Shown in pieces: positions 30,479 to 44,157 of a DNA stretch of 64,000 nt; positions within the stretch are counted from its first letter, which is position 1, and every line of letters begins with the position of its first letter. The notes beneath the pieces were generated by a model. The model had not been told where the DNA came from, did no database searches, and worked only from the letters and a program-made list of their open reading frames with translations. Made by a program: the position numbers and the translations under genes. The stretch is taken from contig NW_026728917.1 in NCBI RefSeq assembly GCF_030272615.1, positions 124,001 through 188,000 of the forward strand, written 5' to 3'. The stretch is from Cryptomeria japonica (Eukaryota > Streptophyta > Pinopsida > Cupressales > Cupressaceae).

Positions 30479-33400
30479 TGGAAGGAAGTGAAGTAGTGAA
30501 ACAACTTCTTACACTAACCTTGAGAGGAGTATAATGCAAAAAATTTTACAGATCCTTATAGCAGTTACAGAAACTTAACACAAATAAACAAAATATCATG
30601 CATACCACAACTCACCAACACAATCATTTACATGGGAAAACCCGTTCAGGAGAAAAACCCCACACTCCAAAAGTAGCTCAATAAATTATTCAACAATCAA
30701 TAACAGATTACAATATACTTGCAGAGAAATCTCTTCAGAAGAGAACTACTAATCAAAGACTCAGAGGTAACACAATAGCCGTAAGACTCTTACACACAAC
30801 CTCTATCTCACACACCTCATATATAGGAGATACAATATAAGAAAGCATCAAACGGAATTACAAAACCATGGGCTAAAACCACCCAATAAACTAGAGCAGA
30901 GGTTATCCCCATTATAGATGTGTTATGATGTGTCAAAACACACATCAACATGTGTTCCTCCATTATACATCTCATTTATGTGTCCAATGCATTTTATATT
31001 TTCTATTTCAGGAGTCCAAACTTCCGAAGGCCATAACTTGTGAACCGTGTGTCTGATTGACGAACTGTTTGAAGCATCAGAAAGCTAGAGAAATGCTCTA
31101 TCACACCCCTCCAAAATGGAAACTTTAATATTTTCAAAACTAGCTATGATCTTACAACAAATTTTTACCGACGTGCTTATCTAGCGAACTAGAAGCTTTA
31201 GGGATAATTTCGCACCATTTCATGCTTAAACAAAAACTTACTATAAATAGTAACACATGTAAATTGAAGGTTGAGACACCATGTCCCAACATTCTCTCAC
31301 TTGTCGAAGAACTTTCAAGAGCAAAGGGAGTATCAACACAATAATTTAACTACTAGGGGCCATGAGGCCCATAGACTCACAACACCATTTAAACCTCTTT
31401 ATGCTCACAGTGTTAGTTAAAGAATCTAGAATATTCATCAAAGTCTCTACCTTAACCAACTTCACCTTACCATCTTCAACCATATCTCTGACAAAATGAT
31501 ACTAAACATCAATGTGCTTAGTCTGGGCATGAAATGCTGGGTTCTTAGTTAAATGCAGATCACACTCTGACTGTCACAGTAAAGTGTCACTATTTCTTGT
31601 TTTATTTGAATATTTTAACAAAGTCTCTTAACCCAAATGGATTCTTTACAAGCATGAGTAGCTACCATATACTCTTCTCTTGTAGTGGACAAAGAAACCA
31701 CAACTTGCCGCTTACTCATCCTATTAATTGCACCGCCAAATAAAGTAAATACATAAGCAATGGTGGATCTTCTGCTATCAATATAACCTGCCCAATCTAA
31801 ATCCACATATCCATGAATATCAAGGTAAATCACATCTCCAACCAAATTACCATGATAACAAAGAGAATACTTAGAGGTACCCTTCAAATATGTAAAGACT
31901 CTTTTGACTGCATCCCAATGAACTCTATCAGGATTAGAAATATGTTTGGAAAGAACTCCCACTTCTTGGGTAATGTTTGGTCTAGTACAAACCGTTGCAT
32001 ATATCAAACTTGCAATTGCACTCTGGTAAGGCACTCTACTCATTTCTTTCATCTCTGATGGAGATGTAGGACAATCTAAAATAGATAATTTCATTCAAAC
32101 TGTGAAGGGAACACATAATGGTCTACAATCCTGCATGTTGAACCTCTGTAAAACTGAATTCACATACTTACTCTGCCCTAGCCATAGCTTTATGTTCACT
32201 CTATCTCTTCTAATTTACATCCCAACAATGTTTTTCGCTGCACCAAGATTATACATTTAAAATTTAGCAGCAAGCTGAGAATTCAATTCTGAAATCATAC
32301 ATTTTCCTTTACCAATGAATAACATATCATCAACATATAATGCAATGTACAAGAAATGATCACCATTAGATTTATAAAAGACATAGTGATCTGATTTAGA
32401 ATGCTCAGATCTTAAAATCAACACATTTGTATTAAATTTTTGGTGCCACATCCCAGGACTCTGTTTGAGGCCATACAATGATTTCTTCAATTTATAGACC
32501 AAATTACTTTTACCTTTCACCACATAGTGCTCTAGTTGTGTCATATAAATACCTTCCTCTAAATCACCATGAAGGAAAGTAATTTTCACATCCATTTGCT
32601 CGACCTCTAAATTACAAGAAGTAGTAATAGAAAGCAAAAATCTAATGGATGTCATTTTTACAACAGGAGAAAATATCTCACCATAATCAATACCCTCAAC
32701 CTAAGAGTAATCTTTTGTAACCAACCTTACTTTATACTTCTCAATGCTTCCATCTGAACCAATATTTTTCTTGAACACGCATTTGCAACCAACAGGCTTT
32801 CGTCCTTTAGACAATGGTACAAGATCCCATTCATCATTTTTTTTCAAAGCTTTCATTTCTTCTTCCATAGCATTCTTCCAAGATTCTGCATCATTCCTAC
32901 CTAATGCCTCTTCTAAAGAAATAGGTTCATCCACATTAGTATTCAAAACAAAAATACATCTCCAATCATTAGGTGAATACCTTTTAGTTGGTTGTCTATG
33001 TCATGTACACCTTTGAACAAGCCAAGTTGGAGGTTCTTCCTCATCTTCTAAAGATTCAGATCTAGATGAGCTCTCCTCAACTTCTTTCCTATCAAGTTGA
33101 CTCAATTCAACTCTTTTAGGCATAGAAGGGAATTGAATCATATCTTCCTGTTTAGTCTATTATGGTTGCAATGTAGCAAAAGGAGACTTAATTTCTCTAA
33201 AAATAACACTTTTACTATTAATTACCTTTTATGCAACAAGGTCGCAAAGGTTGTATCCTTTTACACCATAACTATAACTGATGAAGATACATTTCACAAC
33301 CTTCTCCTCCAACTTCGTACACTTCTCTTTTGGCACATGAGCATATGCCTCGCAACTAAAACCTCTAAGATGTCTCAAAGAAGGCTTGTGACCTGACCAT

Positions 33401-33923
33401 GCTTCCATAGGCATTTTATCAACAAGAGTTGATGTAGTAGACCGTTAATCAAGTAGCAAGCAATGACAATTGCTTCAGCCCAAATTTTTAATTTTAGGCC
33501 AGCACAACTCAGCATACTCCTAGCCCTCTCCATCAATATCTTGTTCATTTTTTCTGCAACTCCATTCTGTTGTAGAGAATACAGATTTATAATTTTTATG
33601 GAATCTATCAAAATCATTAGAGAAAATTAACCACCATTATCAATCTTCAAACATTTAATTTTTTTTTCTAGTTTACAATTCGACCATTTCTTTAAATTAT
33701 TTAAAACGATTGAAAACTTTAGATTTACTCTTTAGTAAGTATACCCCTGTCCTACTAAAATCATCAAAAAAATAAACATAAGCAAAGAACAAAGCAAGAT
33801 GCCACATTTCTCCTCTTTGTCCATCTTAACACCAATGGATACCAATATGTGAATTATAAACAAAAATTAACTATAAATAGTAACATCATGTAAATGCCAA
33901 GTTGAGACACCATTTTTCCAACA
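30479..33923 (-). mobile_element. Copia element, unit B
   Basis: Same TG and CA ends, the same ATTAT flanks (30474-30478, 33924-33928), full 3' LTR 30479-31291 and 5' LTR stub 33857-33923 as in unit A. The identical insertion point and deletion show the element was in place before the array formed. Confidence 0.93.
31346..33834 (-). pseudogene. Copia pol remnant (integrase, RT, RNase H), unit B
   Basis: Integrase about 33149-33834, reverse transcriptase about 32209-33016 (YVDDML near 32334), RNase H and C terminus 31346-32094. Same stops and frameshifts as unit A; translated blocks are identical where compared. Confidence 0.9.
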
Positions 33924-34254
33924 ATTATATCCCAAAACTCTTGATAAAATTCTATAGGGAACCCATCTAGGCTAGGGAATTTTCCCCTTCTTCAAGAGAA
34001 ACACAATTTTTCCACTCTCAAGAAGAGAGATAGTTCTAAGGAGATCCTCATTCATTGCATCACTAGTAATGGCAGGAATACTATCAAGCACAAACCCTTC
34101 CTATACATTGGCCAAAATAGAGTCCTCTTTTAACAATTCTGCAAAAACTCTAATGGCTTCCTCAACAATCTCTTTGTAAGAAGGAATAGGAACTCCCTTA
34201 GAGGAAAGAAGAGAATAAAATGAATTTCCTTGGACCTCTTGCCCTTAACTGAAT
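33924..34254 (-). pseudogene. L1 LINE, proximal part, unit B
   Basis: Counterpart of 5015-5345, continuing the LINE reading on the other side of the Copia element. Confidence 0.85.
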
Positions 34255-34323
34255 TGTGAAATAAAACCATTAGGCGTCAAAAATATTGAAAAATAAATTA
34301 GTATATATAAAATATATAATATA

Positions 34324-34549
34324 GTTATCAACTGTAAAGAATCCAAAGCTGAAGTAATATACTAAGAACACCATAATAAAATTCATCAATTTTTGTTCCA
34401 AGGCTTACTGCGTCTTTGTACGCGTCAGGATCGATCCCTTTCTTGGCCTCTTCATACTCAGTTGCCATAGATTTTTTTTTACATTGCTACCTTCAGCGCT
34501 ATCAAATATGCTTTATTATAATGTCATCAAATAATTCAACCTACAGTAT
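34324..34549 (-). pseudogene. Ankyrin-PGG 5'-end relic, unit B
   Basis: Counterpart of 5415-5640; the relic ATG is at 34468 on the minus strand. Confidence 0.74.
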
Positions 34550-35489
34550 GATCTATAGCAAATTTCTGTGTTTCAACCTTCAACACTAGTATTATGTCGT
34601 GTCTACAGAGGGAATACCCGTCCAAAAGGCGTGGAAGAAATAAGACTATGAGGAGATTCCATCGACAAGATAAATCTCACGACTGTGACACTGCCAAAAT
34701 AGTGGTAATGTGAGTCTCGTTGCCTTCTCATAGAACTTTTTAACCTTTTTTTTTCAAATAGTAGCTACCTGAAGTGACCTTTCACTTTTTTTTTGCTATT
34801 CACGCTCAGTTGCCATGAAATTTCTTTTCTATTGCCATGAAGTTTTATTTTTCTACTACATTTATACTCTAAAAAATTTGCAGGTTAGTGACGACTCTTA
34901 GCTTTATCTAACCTACCGACCCTTAGATTCAAGATAATTTTTTTTCTAGGGTGATTGATCATTCTGCTAGGCTCTTGACGATAGTCTTGAACATCTGTTT
35001 ACACAATATTAAATAATGTGATTACAAAGTATTATGCTGTGAAATGGATGCGGCTCCACATATTGCAATAATAGACTTTCTTTAAACATAAAGAGAAAAA
35101 TGGACATCAAGTCTAAAAGGCGTGGAAAATATATGACAGAAAGAAGTGTCCATCGTCAACATTAACCCCATGACTACGACCTCGCGAAAGAGTGCCAACA
35201 CTAAAGTGATTAATCGTTCTGTTTGTCTATTCGTGGTTAGTTGACATGACATCTTTCTTTCGTCATTTTCTAAGGCTGGTCAAGATGCTTCCTTATAATA
35301 TCAGTGAATAATGTGACATAAACTATTCTGTTGTGAAATGGATACGGCTCTACACATTAGAATGCATCCTCACTTTAAAGTAGAAAAATGGGCATAGCTG
35401 TTAAAAAAGACATGAAATGACAATATGACAGAAAGGTGATTCTCTTGAAGAAATTGATTTCATGGCTGTCAGTTTTTGGAAGTGGAGTA
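34499..35489. repeat. Diverged ~0.3 kb tandem repeats, unit B
   Basis: Counterpart of 5590-6580. Confidence 0.6.
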
Positions 35490-35792
35490 AATTGTTTTGA
35501 AAATGAATAATAGCTTTATTGTATTTAATAAATTAAAAAGAGAACAATATGACATATTTCCAATGTTTTAGTCAGGTTGCATTTATGTTAGGAACAATCA
35601 AGGACTAACTTCTTTTCTTACAATGAACAATAGTCAAAGAAGCATCAACATTACTCGTAAAACATTTCAGAGTAGTGGAGTAGGCACCTTCAAAGCAGAC
35701 AAATGAACTTTTCTAATCATCACATTATTTTGAAAAGGGAGTCTTGTCATCAAAAGATAGAGAATAAAGAACCACCAAAAGGATAGGACATA

Positions 35793-37999
35793 AATTAACA
35801 TATATATGTTATGTTCGATGCAATGTTGTGATTATTTTGAGGAAATATTTTGATACATGTATCTTATGTACAATGGTGAAATTTTATTTGGAGTTGAAAT
35901 TATTCCCATATCCTTCTATCTACCTATTACACACATTTATTCCCATGAATAGTTACCCAACCTTATATGTGCATGCTGCCATACATTTTGTTTATATTTA
36001 AGAAGTTATGACGCTCACCCTTACAAAAAAATCTCATCTAGTTCTTACTTGTCTAGATCTAATCATTTGATTGTGTAAGATTATTTTTCTAGTCACATGA
36101 TTGACCACAAAATTCGGCACCTAAGCCTCATATTTAAAAATTAATAAATATAATTAATTTTCACCAAATAATCCTTTTTACTTTCACCTAGAGTTGAAAA
36201 AAAAAAGAAGCTTACATCATTAGGTGTTATGAGTTACAATTTAATGAAATTTAGTTTTATTTATTCCATATTTGTCATCTTTCAAGAATCCTCTCTCATT
36301 GTCTAGTATTAAAGTAGAATAAATAGTGAAACATTTAGATTTAATAAATGAAAAAGAATAACAAACTTGTAATTGATAGCCCTTGCTTGCTATCATCAAT
36401 ATTTGTACATTTTCTAGGGATTTAATTAAGGAAATTTATCTCTTAAAGACATAATAAAGATCATTCAAGTTATTTCAAACTATTGATAGTCTCGAGATGT
36501 TTAAGAAGATAAGACTAGATTGAGTTTCACCTAGAGGGAAGCAAAATGTTTGTCAAGCCATAAGAATATAAAGATTTCATGATCACAAATTCGACCCATA
36601 ATTCTAATCTTTAACTTTATAGAACAAAGGATTAATATAGAATTTGAGACCATATTTATGAAGAGAGATTGCCTTTCTAAATTACAAAGATAAAATAATC
36701 TAGAATCTTCATTAGAAATCAAAATTAGTTAATCAAAATATTACATACCCTTATTCATGATATGTATTTCTAAATATAATAGATATAGTTATCAATTTTC
36801 TATTACCCACCTATCTTTAATTAATTCAAACTAAGGGGACATTTTGATAAGTAATGTTCTCTTTTGTTCTCAAATTTCACTTGTAAGATACAAGCTACCA
36901 ATGGGACATTTGTTTTTCTATTTTGTAGGTTCTCATGATGAGAGCATGTTGAAAGTATATAGTTAAATTATTATTTAAGTTATCATGTCTTAATAGGGTT
37001 GATTACTTATATGGACACATCAACTTCATATAATCTATATCTAATTAGATATCAAATTTACATGAACATTTTTGAGTGCTATAATATTTTTGATGCATGA
37101 TCAATTAGGATTCAGACACAATTCAATGTAACGGAAAATATAATTATGAAACTAGCATATATATGTTATTTTCTATGCAATATTGTGAATATTTTTAGGA
37201 AATGCTTGGATACATATATCTTATGAACAATACTGCAATATTGTATGGAATTTTGACTATTCTCCTATCCTTAGGTATATTAATATACATATGCATTCCC
37301 ATGAATAGTTACCTAATTTTATATGCGCACACTACCATACATTATACTTATCTAAGAAGTTATGACACTTATCCACACACGAACTCTCATCTAGTTCTTT
37401 TTTCCTTAGATCTAGTCATTTGATTGTCTAGGATCATTTCTATAGTCACATGATTGACCACATAATTACACACCTTAGCCTCATATTTAAACAAAAATAA
37501 ATAAATAAATTACCAACTAATGCTCTTTACCTTCCCCATCTAGAGTTGCAAAAGTACAAGCTTGGATGATCAGATGTTTTGTGTTACTGTGTTACCTATT
37601 AATTTTTATGTTTACAAATGATTTTTGTTGGATTTTTTGGTTTCATATTTATAAATGTAAATTTAGGTTAGTCAAATGTTCATATTTCTTACTTAGTTGA
37701 GCAATCTCCTATTTTATTCGTAAAAGTTCACTTGTGAGATGGAAGCTATTCATGGAATATTTTTCTTCTATCTTTTAGGCTCTCATAAGGAATGCATTTT
37801 TAATGATGTACTTGTATGATCATGTCTAGATAAGGTCCCTTACTTTATATGGACCCACCCTCTTTTGTAATGAAGAGAGATTGCATTTCCAAATACAAAG
37901 GCAAAATAATCTATCCATTCATCAAGAACCCACAATCTTCAATCAAAAGACTAAACACCCTTATACACTTTATTTGTTTTCAAGAATCATAAATATAAT
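35793..37999. repeat. Diverged direct duplication in spacer, unit B
   Basis: Counterpart of 6884-9090; the paired 400-bp blocks are 35793-36199 and 37145-37554. Confidence 0.65.
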
Positions 38000-38250
38000 C
38001 ATTTAAATATAAAAATAATTTACAAAAATATTATTGACAGTAAATCTAACATTCAACTTGAAGCATACACATATCAAATCAGCTCTAAGCACGCAAGTAT
38101 CTGATTTGAACACAGATGTAGATACTTTGTACACTTCTAATAATATGAAAACATTTAATATTATAAGACATAGTTGAATACGATCAAAGTCATGTAGAAA
38201 TAAGAAGCTGCAACACTGTATCAGACTTGCAAAAGCAACTTTCCCAAACC

Positions 38251-40910
38251 TTATTTATCGTTCTCATTGCTATGGTAGTATAGGATAGCAAGCCACTTGG
38301 TTTTGGACCGGCGCACCAAGTCCAAAAGCCCCCATCTTTCTAATTTTATCCACACGTATTCCCCCAGACGGTCAGAAAGAAAAGGAAGTAGACCGTTCAG
38401 GTGGTTAAACCTAGCCTTCTTCACTGTAAACTTTGCAGCCATGTAGAAAAAAGTGAAATTACCACAGAAGCAGATGATCAAGCACGCCCCAAGAATGAAC
38501 CAAGCCAGCTCGGGATTCATGTTGGAAAGCATGGCATACACTGCAAGCATGAAGCCATAGGCCGTAAAGGCAAACGTGGCACAAACCAATAGGTTGGTAA
38601 TACAGAGGAACAATACCTTATTTCCCGTGGTAATAGGTGTACTCATCTGCCACATCAGCACCACTAAGAGCGACAGAAAGAATGCCACACAATCAAAGAT
38701 GAGAAAAACCTTGAAGGAGGCCAACGGAAGCAGAATCGGCGAACCTAAACTCTTGTCTGAGCCAGTTCCAGGCGCAGGCGCAGGCGAAATTCCCGATCCC
38801 TTTGAGTCCCCATTTCCATTCCCATCGTCCGTCACGAAACTGCCCGGAGCAGTGAAAGCTGCCGTAAATGACATTGTCGCTAATAGAACTGCCACCACTA
38901 GTTCTGTGTTGCGCCTGTCCTCATATGTTTTGTCCACCATCTCAACAGCAACCTCATGTTTCTCTGCACTCACCTTTGGAGCGCTGTACAAGAATGGCTT
39001 GCGATTGGAAGGATAACTGGCCAGAACTGAAATTATCTTGTCAGATTCGTGATAGTGCGTGTTCTCTCTCACGATATCAAAGGCCGTTAAGCCTGCCTTG
39101 TTGACAGCAAACTTGTTTATCCCCGCTATACAAAGCAACGACTTCACCATCTGAAAAATGCAAACTCAAATAAGTTCATAAAAATTAAATGATCTATTGG
39201 AACTAACTATGCATAAAGATTTCTTCTACGGAAGTTCTTGCCGTGATGATTTTAATTTCTGTCTTCAGTAGAAATACTTTCAGTAATTTGACTCTATATA
39301 TAGACGAGATTAGATTAAGAATCTACACAAACCCAAAACTTATATAGCTGTACACAGTAATTGGTTGAAAGAACAAACTTCAGCAGTGACAAACAGAGGT
39401 TTGTATAAAAAGAGACTTACATTCAAGTCTTTTTTCTTTGCTGCAATATGCAGTGGTGTGTCTCCTTCACTTATCCTCGAAAAAGGAGATTTCATTTCAC
39501 CCGCATCTGTGTTTCCTCCACTTTTCACGGGCTCATCTTTTGGATCTTTCTTTTCAGCCGGATCTGTCTTTCCTCCACTTCGCAGAGGCTCTTCATGTGG
39601 AGGTTTGTCAAGTCCCTTGTTGACCAAGTATGATAAGCCTACCTCTTCGTTCAGGTAATCAACAATTCGCACTTGCCTAACTAGGGCAGCTAAGTGCAGA
39701 ACGTTCATTCCACAACTATTCCGTATTTCGACAGCGTCTGGCCTCTCATTTATCAACTCTTGTACTGCTTCCAGATGACCCAATTTCGCTGCCACACAGA
39801 TGGGAGTTTCTTGGCTGTCATTAACCCAATAACACAGTTCGGCCTCAAATTTTATTAACTTCTTTATTATATGCACGTAGTTTCTTTCAACAGCTATATG
39901 CAGAGCTGTGTTGCCAAGTTCGTCCTTACGTTGGATTAACTGCTTCGCATCTGATAAATTTAGTATATGATCAACTAGATCTGTAAAAGAAGCATCCAAA
40001 ATCATTGCCTTAAGTTAGATAAGATGTTCTTCAAGAAGGGCCAAGGGTAAGAGAATGCCTAATTTACCTTTGTTGAAGCGATACAGACCTCAACTAATAT
40101 AACAACATAAATACAGAATTCAACTAAATACACGAAGAAGTAAAGAAGAACTCATTGGTTATCAACTGTAAACGAACAGAAGCTGAAGTAAAATAGAAAC
40201 AACATAATCAAACGACTTGAAAAAATAGAAAGAACTGAAACATGATAGACAATCATCCTCGTGTTATTTAAGATAAAGAAAAAATTGGGGACAAAATGAT
40301 ATTTGTCTTGAACCGTTAAATTAGGAGATGCTTAGCAGATACTTTTACAAACTTATAGGCAAAGAAATCCTAAAATCGAAATAAAATAACCTGAATCTCC
40401 TCTGTTTACTGCAACAGATAAACAGTTCCTCTTGTGCACCGTACTTTCGAGTAAGCTCGACGGAGATGCGTCAAATATTGCCTTCACTGTCTCTAAATTG
40501 CCGCTTTCGTAGGCTTTGAACAAAGCTGTTTCATCAAGCTTATTGCGGAGATCCACACCACTTTCTGGTTGTTGGAGTAGAATCTTCACAACGTTGGAGA
40601 AACCTCCCTGCGCAGCCAAGTGTAACGCAGTATCCTTTTCGGCATTGGTAGCATTCACAAGCAGAGGCTTCACTTCGGGATCGGTTTCCTTCAGAAGTTG
40701 ACGATTGAGTTGCAGGAGCTGTTGAATGAAGTGTAGATTTCCTACACTAGCAGCCAAATGGAGAAGAGTATTTTCCCCTCCAGGTGTAATATTGTTGAGA
40801 GCTGCTTTAAGTTGGGAACTCAGTTGTTGATCGATCCTTAAACGCGTTACCGCAGCTTTGAAGGCGTCAGGATCGATCCTTCCGCCGAGTTGTTGACCCT
40901 CAGTGGCCAT
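38251..40910 (-). CDS. Ankyrin-PGG membrane protein (ACD6/ITN1-like), unit B
   Basis: Second intact copy: exons 40910-40391, 39980-39421 and 39150-38251, with the same splice sites. The translated protein equals that of unit A throughout where compared (659 aa), including the 19-residue linker duplication (39499-39615) and the PGS in place of PGG. No regulatory difference was noticed in the 1.2 kb upstream; the nearest A/B difference is A42111, in the LTR-like block. Confidence 0.92.
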
Positions 40911-41633
40911 GCTAAATATCTGCCGTTACAGCCTTCAACACCAAGGCACGCTTCTTTGTAATAGGATTGAATAATACTACATTCAGTATTATGCCAGAAA
41001 CTACATAATAGAATATGTGGTCTCAGTTTTTCCACAAGGGAAACATTAAAAATACAAGTATCCACATCTTACACTTCAGGGTTTCCACAACTTTAGTTGG
41101 AATCTCACTTTTTCTTTCGTTGGAACAGATACAACATTTTGACCTTGACTGGGTGCAAATAACCAGTGTTAATTAGCTTTGATTGGGTGCCAAGTAATTA
41201 CTCTAGTTTGGTGCGAATAATATGACTATGGGGTGTTCTGCTAGAACATTATTTTTTTAATACTTGAAGTGATCCTACACGTCAAAATTACTACAACTTT
41301 TTCATAGTTGGAATGTCTATTTTTCTTAGATGAAAGTGTACATTGAAATCAAATACAAATTTTTTTTATCATTTATAATTTAATAATTTATTCTATGTGA
41401 AATATGTACACATTTTATTTAATGTTGAGTTTATTTCAGTGGATTAGATAATTATTTAATATAGTTATATTTCAATAAACGATATAACTGTTGTTTAAAT
41501 TAATTTCTTTCTTTTCATTCTATCATTCTTATTCAATTACATATATTTTCATACATTGCACATTATGTTGTCTTTATTTACACACATTTTTATACATGTA
41601 CCATTTACTATAACCGATGCACTGCAAAATAGG

Positions 41634-43159
41634 ATGTTAGGAACACAAACAAAAGACTCAAGAATCAACTGTTAGTGTTAGTATCATAAACGAAATACGA
41701 TCCTAAGCAAGCATATGAAGAGAGATCAAACATTTAATGGAAAGTATGCAAAAACAAAAGAAAGACACAAGACCCTTCCAAATGCTTGCCAACATGTTCA
41801 TAGTAGCTTCTCCCTTGTTCCTCTCCTCTCCAAGTTCCACATGAGTGTAGCCCTTAGCTCTTTGCACTACTATGGAAGTCTTATGGAGATTCAAGATTTA
41901 TGAAAAATGATTTAAAATATGCAAATGCAAGCGAAATATGAGAAAGCCTAATTAAGCTATCTTGGTTTTAACCAAAATAACAATGTAGATTAGATGACTC
42001 CTAAAATGATCTCTTAAATTTCACTATAGATTAGATGCATACAAGATTTCTGGATCTGAATTATGAAGGAATGGGCTCTATTTATAGGAAAAATAGGGCA
42101 ATGGATGGTTAAGATTAAGTAATCTCAACAAGGGTCAAGATAGAAAGATTTATGATCCATGTGAGGGCTTTCAACCCAATCCCAGGATGACAAATGCCAA
42201 CATGAGATGGCTTGAGAGGAGAGGGAAGAAGCATTAAATGCTTGAAATGACATGAAGGTTAGGTTAGGAGTTAAGGTTAAGCTTGAGTTGAATGAATAAA
42301 GTCGCTATCCAATGAATAATGCCTTTATCCAATGGCTAAACTCTTGTACAAGAGTTAGTGGGTGAGTTGAGTTAACCATTAATGCTTGAAGAGACCCATG
42401 AGTCAAAAGGATGGTTAAGTTAGAGGAAAGTCTCTAACCATGTGGGTGAGTTGAGTTAAGCATTAATGGTCATGTAAGAGCCATTAATGGTTTGGAATAC
42501 TTTAGGCGTTAACCTGTTGAATACATAAAGCCTTTAATGCTTTTCAAAGACTTTGAGGCTTTGAGAAGTGACTTCAAGTTGCCTAGGAATGTGACAATAT
42601 TTAGGAAATGGATTAGGCAAATTAGGAATGGTTTAGAAGAATTTAGAAAGTGGTTAGAATTGTCTAGAAGGGGATTTAAGATGTAAGTGGGTTTGGTGGG
42701 TGAGGGAAAATAGGATTTTAATTAAAATAAAATTCATTTATTTCAACTAAATAGGTGCAACTTGCATTTGTAGGAGAATGCAAGTGGGGGGAGGGGGGGA
42801 GTAGTTTAAGGATTTAAATAAATATTTTATTATTTATTTAAAAGAGGAAAGAGGGTTAAATTCAATAAATATGTTTTATTCATTTAATTCCTTAAGAATG
42901 TAGCTTAATTAATATTTAAATAAATTGAATAATTTATTTAATTAATAGGAGAAGAGGCTGAGGATGAATTAATTAAATTTTAATTTAATTAACTGATTAT
43001 TAATAGTTAAATAATCAAATAAATAGTAAATATTCATTTAATTAAATGGACAGATTTATGTGACTACTTTTGCCCCTCTTTGAGACGGTGCGGTTTATCA
43101 CATCGTTTCAAAGAAAGAAAAATAGGTGTGAAGAAATATGCCCCATAAATGTTAATTTA
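41634..43159 (-). repeat. LTR-like block, unit B
   Basis: Counterpart of 12725-14250. TATA box at 42078-42086. Carries A42111 and T42569 where unit A has G and C. Confidence 0.45.
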
Positions 43160-43628
43160 GTGGGTGCTATGTCCCCTCGACAGATGGGCTAAAAAATTTC
43201 AAAAAATCGGGTGATCTCTCGAAAAAGAACAAGAAGTTGAGGGGAGGTAGAATACAAGAAATTAGCAATAACGGTGAAATGATGGGAGAAAAATGGGGGT
43301 AAAATGAGGAAATGAGAGACGTTGGAAGTTTAGAGGGACCACAACAGTAAGCGGGGTGAATTAGGGTTAGGGCTGGATGGTATATATGGGGGGGAAGGGG
43401 AAAAAATAGGCTCATTTGCACCTATCTCCTTGGCAGTTTAGAGCTCTGATAGGGAATTTTTGGTGAAGGAGTGAGCAACGATCATCATGCCTATGCCTAT
43501 AGAAGATCACCGGCTAGAGTGGATCTGTCGATTCCAACAGCCAGACAACTACAAACCAGCTATACACAAATTTTGAATTTTGTGTTTTGTGCATTTTTGG
43601 CATGTTTTTTCAGGCATCAAAGTCCAAT

Positions 43629-43909
43629 CAAGATAATAGCGCTAAAACCATGTTTTAATGCTATTGTCGCCTAGAATAGCACTATTATGCCGCAATGGTG
43701 CTATTGTATAGTAGTTGTAGCGCTTGTGTTAGGTTTAGTGCTTTCATTACATAGTAGTAGTGGTATTGTAGTATTAGCACGTTTGTATGTTTGTTGTAGT
43801 GCTGTTGTTATTGAATAGCATTGTTGTGTAGTTAATTTAGCGTGTTTGATTGTTTAGCACTTTTGTGCACAAATTGTGGCGCTATTGTGAGCAGAATAGC
43901 ACTATTGTG
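43629..43909 (+). repeat. TAGCGCTATTGT-type motif cluster, unit B
   Basis: Counterpart of 14720-15000. Confidence 0.55.
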
Positions 43910-44157
43910 ATAAAAATTCCCCAGTGTTAGAGAACATAGCCTGATGTCTCAGTTGATTGTTTGATTGGTTGTTTTGGTGAATTATAGCAGCCCCCTTGAG
44001 ACTAGGTCATTATGATAAATGTCTGTTGTAGTCTAGGATTGCCATAATCGATTACCTATTGAGACCCGAAGATACTTGATCAAAGTATCTGTTGATAGTC
44101 TAGGTTGAAAACTTAAGAAAGTTTGTACCAAAACAACTAATGTTTGTTGATGTGTGT

